In this document: one piece after another, positions 62,455 to 64,000 of the stretch | How the letters are laid out: each line of letters starts with the position of its first letter | How positions within the stretch are numbered: the first letter of the stretch is position 1 | From: Pseudomonas umsongensis | Lineage (GTDB): Bacteria > Pseudomonadota > Gammaproteobacteria > Pseudomonadales > Pseudomonadaceae | Reading direction: 5' to 3' | Assembly (NCBI RefSeq): GCF_002236105.1 | Contig: NZ_NIWU01000001.1 | Location: 1,488,001 to 1,552,000, forward strand | Length of the DNA: 64,000 bases | Program-made: the position numbers and the translations under genes | Notes under the pieces: generated by a model | Databases searched by the model: none | The model's input: the letters and a program-made list of their open reading frames with translations, nothing else | What the model was told of the DNA's origin: nothing

Positions 62455-63417
62455 TCAGATCTGATAAAACTGCCGATACCACTGCACAAAGGCCCCGACC
62501 CCGGCTGCCACCGACACCTGCGGGCGAAAGTCGATCCACGCTTGCAGTGCCGAGACATCGGCCCAGGTCTTGACCACATCACCGTCCTGCATCGGCATGA
62601 AGTGACGCCGGGCTTCGGTGCCCAACGCCGACTCCAGGCACTCGATAAAATCCAGCAGCGCCATCGGTTCACCGCGACCGATGTTGAAGAGTCGATTGAT
62701 CCCCTCGCCCGGCGGCCGAGTGCGCAGGCGAGCGATGCTTTCCACGATGTCATCGATGTAGGTGAAGTCTCGCGCCATCTCGCCCTGGTTGTAGACGTCG
62801 ATGGGCTGGCCGTTGAGGATCGCCTGGGTGAATTTGAACGGTGCCATGTCGGGTCGGCCCCAGGGCCCGTAGACGGTGAAGAAGCGCAGTCCGCTGGCCC
62901 TAAGGCCGTACAGATGGCAGTAACTGTGGGCGAGCAGTTCATTGGCACGCTTGGTGGCCGCGTATAACGAAACCGGTTGATCGACCGCGTCTTCGATGCT
63001 GAAAGGCATCTTGCAGTTGCTGCCGTAGACCGAACTGCTCGAGGCATAGATCAGGTGCCCGGGGCGATGGTGCCGACAGGCTTCCAGCACATTGAGGAAG
63101 CCCACCAGGTTCGATTGGGCGTACACATCCGGATGGTCCAGCGAATAACGCACGCCGGCCTGGGCGGCCAGGTGCACCACTTCGCTGAACCGGTACTCGC
63201 CGAACAAGTCCAGCAATGCCGGCTTGTCGACGATGTCCATTTTCCGGAAGCGAAAGCCCGGCAACGACTCAAGCGCCTTTAGCCGTGCCTGCTTGAGCGC
63301 TACGTCGTAATAGTCGTTGAGGTTGTCGATCCCGACGACTTCATGACCGTCCAGGCACAAGCGCCTGGCCGTATGAAAGCCGATGAAACCGGCGGCGCCG
63401 GTGACAAGAACCGTCAC
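62455..63417 (-). CDS. NAD-dependent sugar epimerase, UDP-glucuronate 4-epimerase-like
   Basis: 320 residues from GTG 63417 (xTVLVTGAAGFIGFHTARRL), the normal family start; a GTG 27 codons earlier is a poor candidate. Rossmann TGAAGFIG, catalytic SSSSVYG and YAATKRANE (Y-x3-K), and the GIDNLNDYYDVALKQARL segment typical of UDP-GlcA 4-epimerases (LpsL/CapI group). It would make UDP-galacturonate for the GT2/GT39 pair downstream (inference). First gene of the operon, 46 bases before the GT2 start. Confidence 0.88.
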   Translation of the reverse strand: MTVLVTGAAGFIGFHTARRLCLDGHEVVGIDNLNDYYDVALKQARLKALESLPGFRFRKMDIVDKPALLDLFGEYRFSEVVHLAAQAGVRYSLDHPDVYAQSNLVGFLNVLEACRHHRPGHLIYASSSSVYGSNCKMPFSIEDAVDQPVSLYAATKRANELLAHSYCHLYGLRASGLRFFTVYGPWGRPDMAPFKFTQAILNGQPIDVYNQGEMARDFTYIDDIVESIARLRTRPPGEGINRLFNIGRGEPMALLDFIECLESALGTEARRHFMPMQDGDVVKTWADVSALQAWIDFRPQVSVAAGVGAFVQWYRQFYQI

Positions 63418-63602
63418 GAGGCGTAAACCGCAAAGGACGCACCTGGCGGTGCCGAATGACTGCTGAAAAACCACGCCTGCTTCATGTTCTGTTTCCACTC
63501 ATGACATTTCTAACGCGTTGCTCCGTCATGAAGCTTGTAAAACAGAAATATTGCAGTTTCGCGGGCCTGGATAAATTTCAAGGGTTTTTCACGTAAATAT
63601 GA

Positions 63603-64000
63603 TTACTTCGCATCACCGCCCTGGGGTTTGTAAAACCTGAACAATCCGATGTCCGCCGTATGGGTGTACTCCTTGGCCCAGCCAGGCTTCACCGTGCGAT
63701 CATGGAAATACAGTGCGCCTTTGGTGCGATCCGGCAATTGCTTGTTCAGCGCCTTGCGTGCGATTTCCTTGGCCATCGCGTAAGGCACCTCCTCCTGAAC
63801 GGAGTCCGGACGCCCATCGCACCACCAGGAAAACTGGCAGCTCCTGGTCTCCGAGCCCTGCTTGACTACAGCGCACACGGTATCGGGAAAACCTTCATGG
63901 CCGAGGCGATTCATGACCACGTTGGCCACCGCTTCCATGTCGACCGAGTCCTTGCCCTTGGCCTCCCAGTAGATCGAACGGGCGAGACAGGTGATGGCGT
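63603..64000 (-). CDS. SleB-type cell-wall hydrolase (Hydrolase_2), 5' part outside window
   Basis: C-terminal 131 residues or so; the frame continues to the window edge (CLARSIYWEAKGKDSVDMEAVANVVMNRLGHEGFPDTVCAVVKQG). This is the Hydrolase_2 / SleB core, with the catalytic Glu in YWEAKG, and CQFSWWCDGRPD then TKGALYFHDRTVKPGWAKEY. Cleaves peptidoglycan, usually in the periplasm. The signal peptide, if any, is outside the window. Confidence 0.88.
   Translation of the reverse strand, partial: AITCLARSIYWEAKGKDSVDMEAVANVVMNRLGHEGFPDTVCAVVKQGSETRSCQFSWWCDGRPDSVQEEVPYAMAKEIARKALNKQLPDRTKGALYFHDRTVKPGWAKEYTHTADIGLFRFYKPQGGDAK

Overview
The window is about 62% GC and looks like chromosome of a fluorescens-group Pseudomonas. 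Evidence: Pseudomonas-type REP elements, a LexA2-ImuA-ImuB-ImuC mutagenesis cassette, GlxA- and Lrp-type regulators, an NADP-GAPDH, and a T6SS vgrG/Tle1 island. All calls are from reading the sequence; no database search was run.

Region 1 (1-11.2 kb, all minus strand) is a type VI secretion effector island. In transcription order it holds VgrG, a DUF4123 loader, a dead fragment of a Tle1 lipase, four tandem DUF3304 lipoprotein immunity genes, an intact Tle1-type phospholipase, a PAAR tip, a membrane protein of unknown role with a 9-bp tandem repeat, and a TssM/IcmF-like gene carrying an in-frame amber codon. Each seam between immunity genes keeps a 25-codon relic of the effector start that overlaps both neighbouring genes. 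The array therefore appears to have grown by duplicating a unit of 'immunity gene + effector start', and this is the most striking structure in the window.

Region 2 (11.5-19.7 kb) has a GntR/FadR-type regulator facing a seven-gene operon: a PotABCD-type importer, two amidohydrolases (the second has lost its metal-binding HxH) and a flavin reductase. It probably serves uptake and breakdown of an unidentified nitrogenous compound. Region 3 (19.7-25.5 kb) is the SOS mutasome imuC-imuB-imuA-lexA2, with a GTAC-N4-GTAC operator over the lexA2 start. Region 4 (25.6-29.3 kb) has a LysR regulator facing a periplasmic YtcJ-type amidohydrolase and a TorF-like outer-membrane protein.

Region 5 (29.3-36.7 kb) runs on the minus strand: GntR/UTRA regulator (perfect palindromic operator), AprA-like flavoprotein, AprB-like ferredoxin, NitT/TauT-type importer, HEAT-repeat protein, DUF971 protein. 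Overlapping starts and stops suggest one redox and import pathway of unknown substrate. Region 6 (36.8-43.1 kb) is mostly housekeeping: DyP peroxidase, NADP-GAPDH, a FUSC protein that seems to start at CTG, EamA exporter, Lrp regulator, YccA and tRNA-Ser(UGA).

Region 7 (43.1-50.3 kb), just after the tRNA, is accessory: a DUF2807 protein, an ABC exporter, a KGG-repeat protein, an orphan ClpP-like protease, an arsB/arsH deletion relic and about 1.2 kb of gene-poor, AT-richer DNA. Region 8 (50.3-64 kb) holds a ProA-like dehydrogenase, an N-acetylmuramidase, DoxX, a Nit6803-like nitrilase, a GlxA-type regulator, a 1162-residue membrane protein of unknown function, a block of inverted repeats, a four-gene envelope-glycan operon (UDP-glucuronate-epimerase-like, GT2, LpxB-N-like, ArnT-like GT39) and the end of a SleB-type hydrolase.
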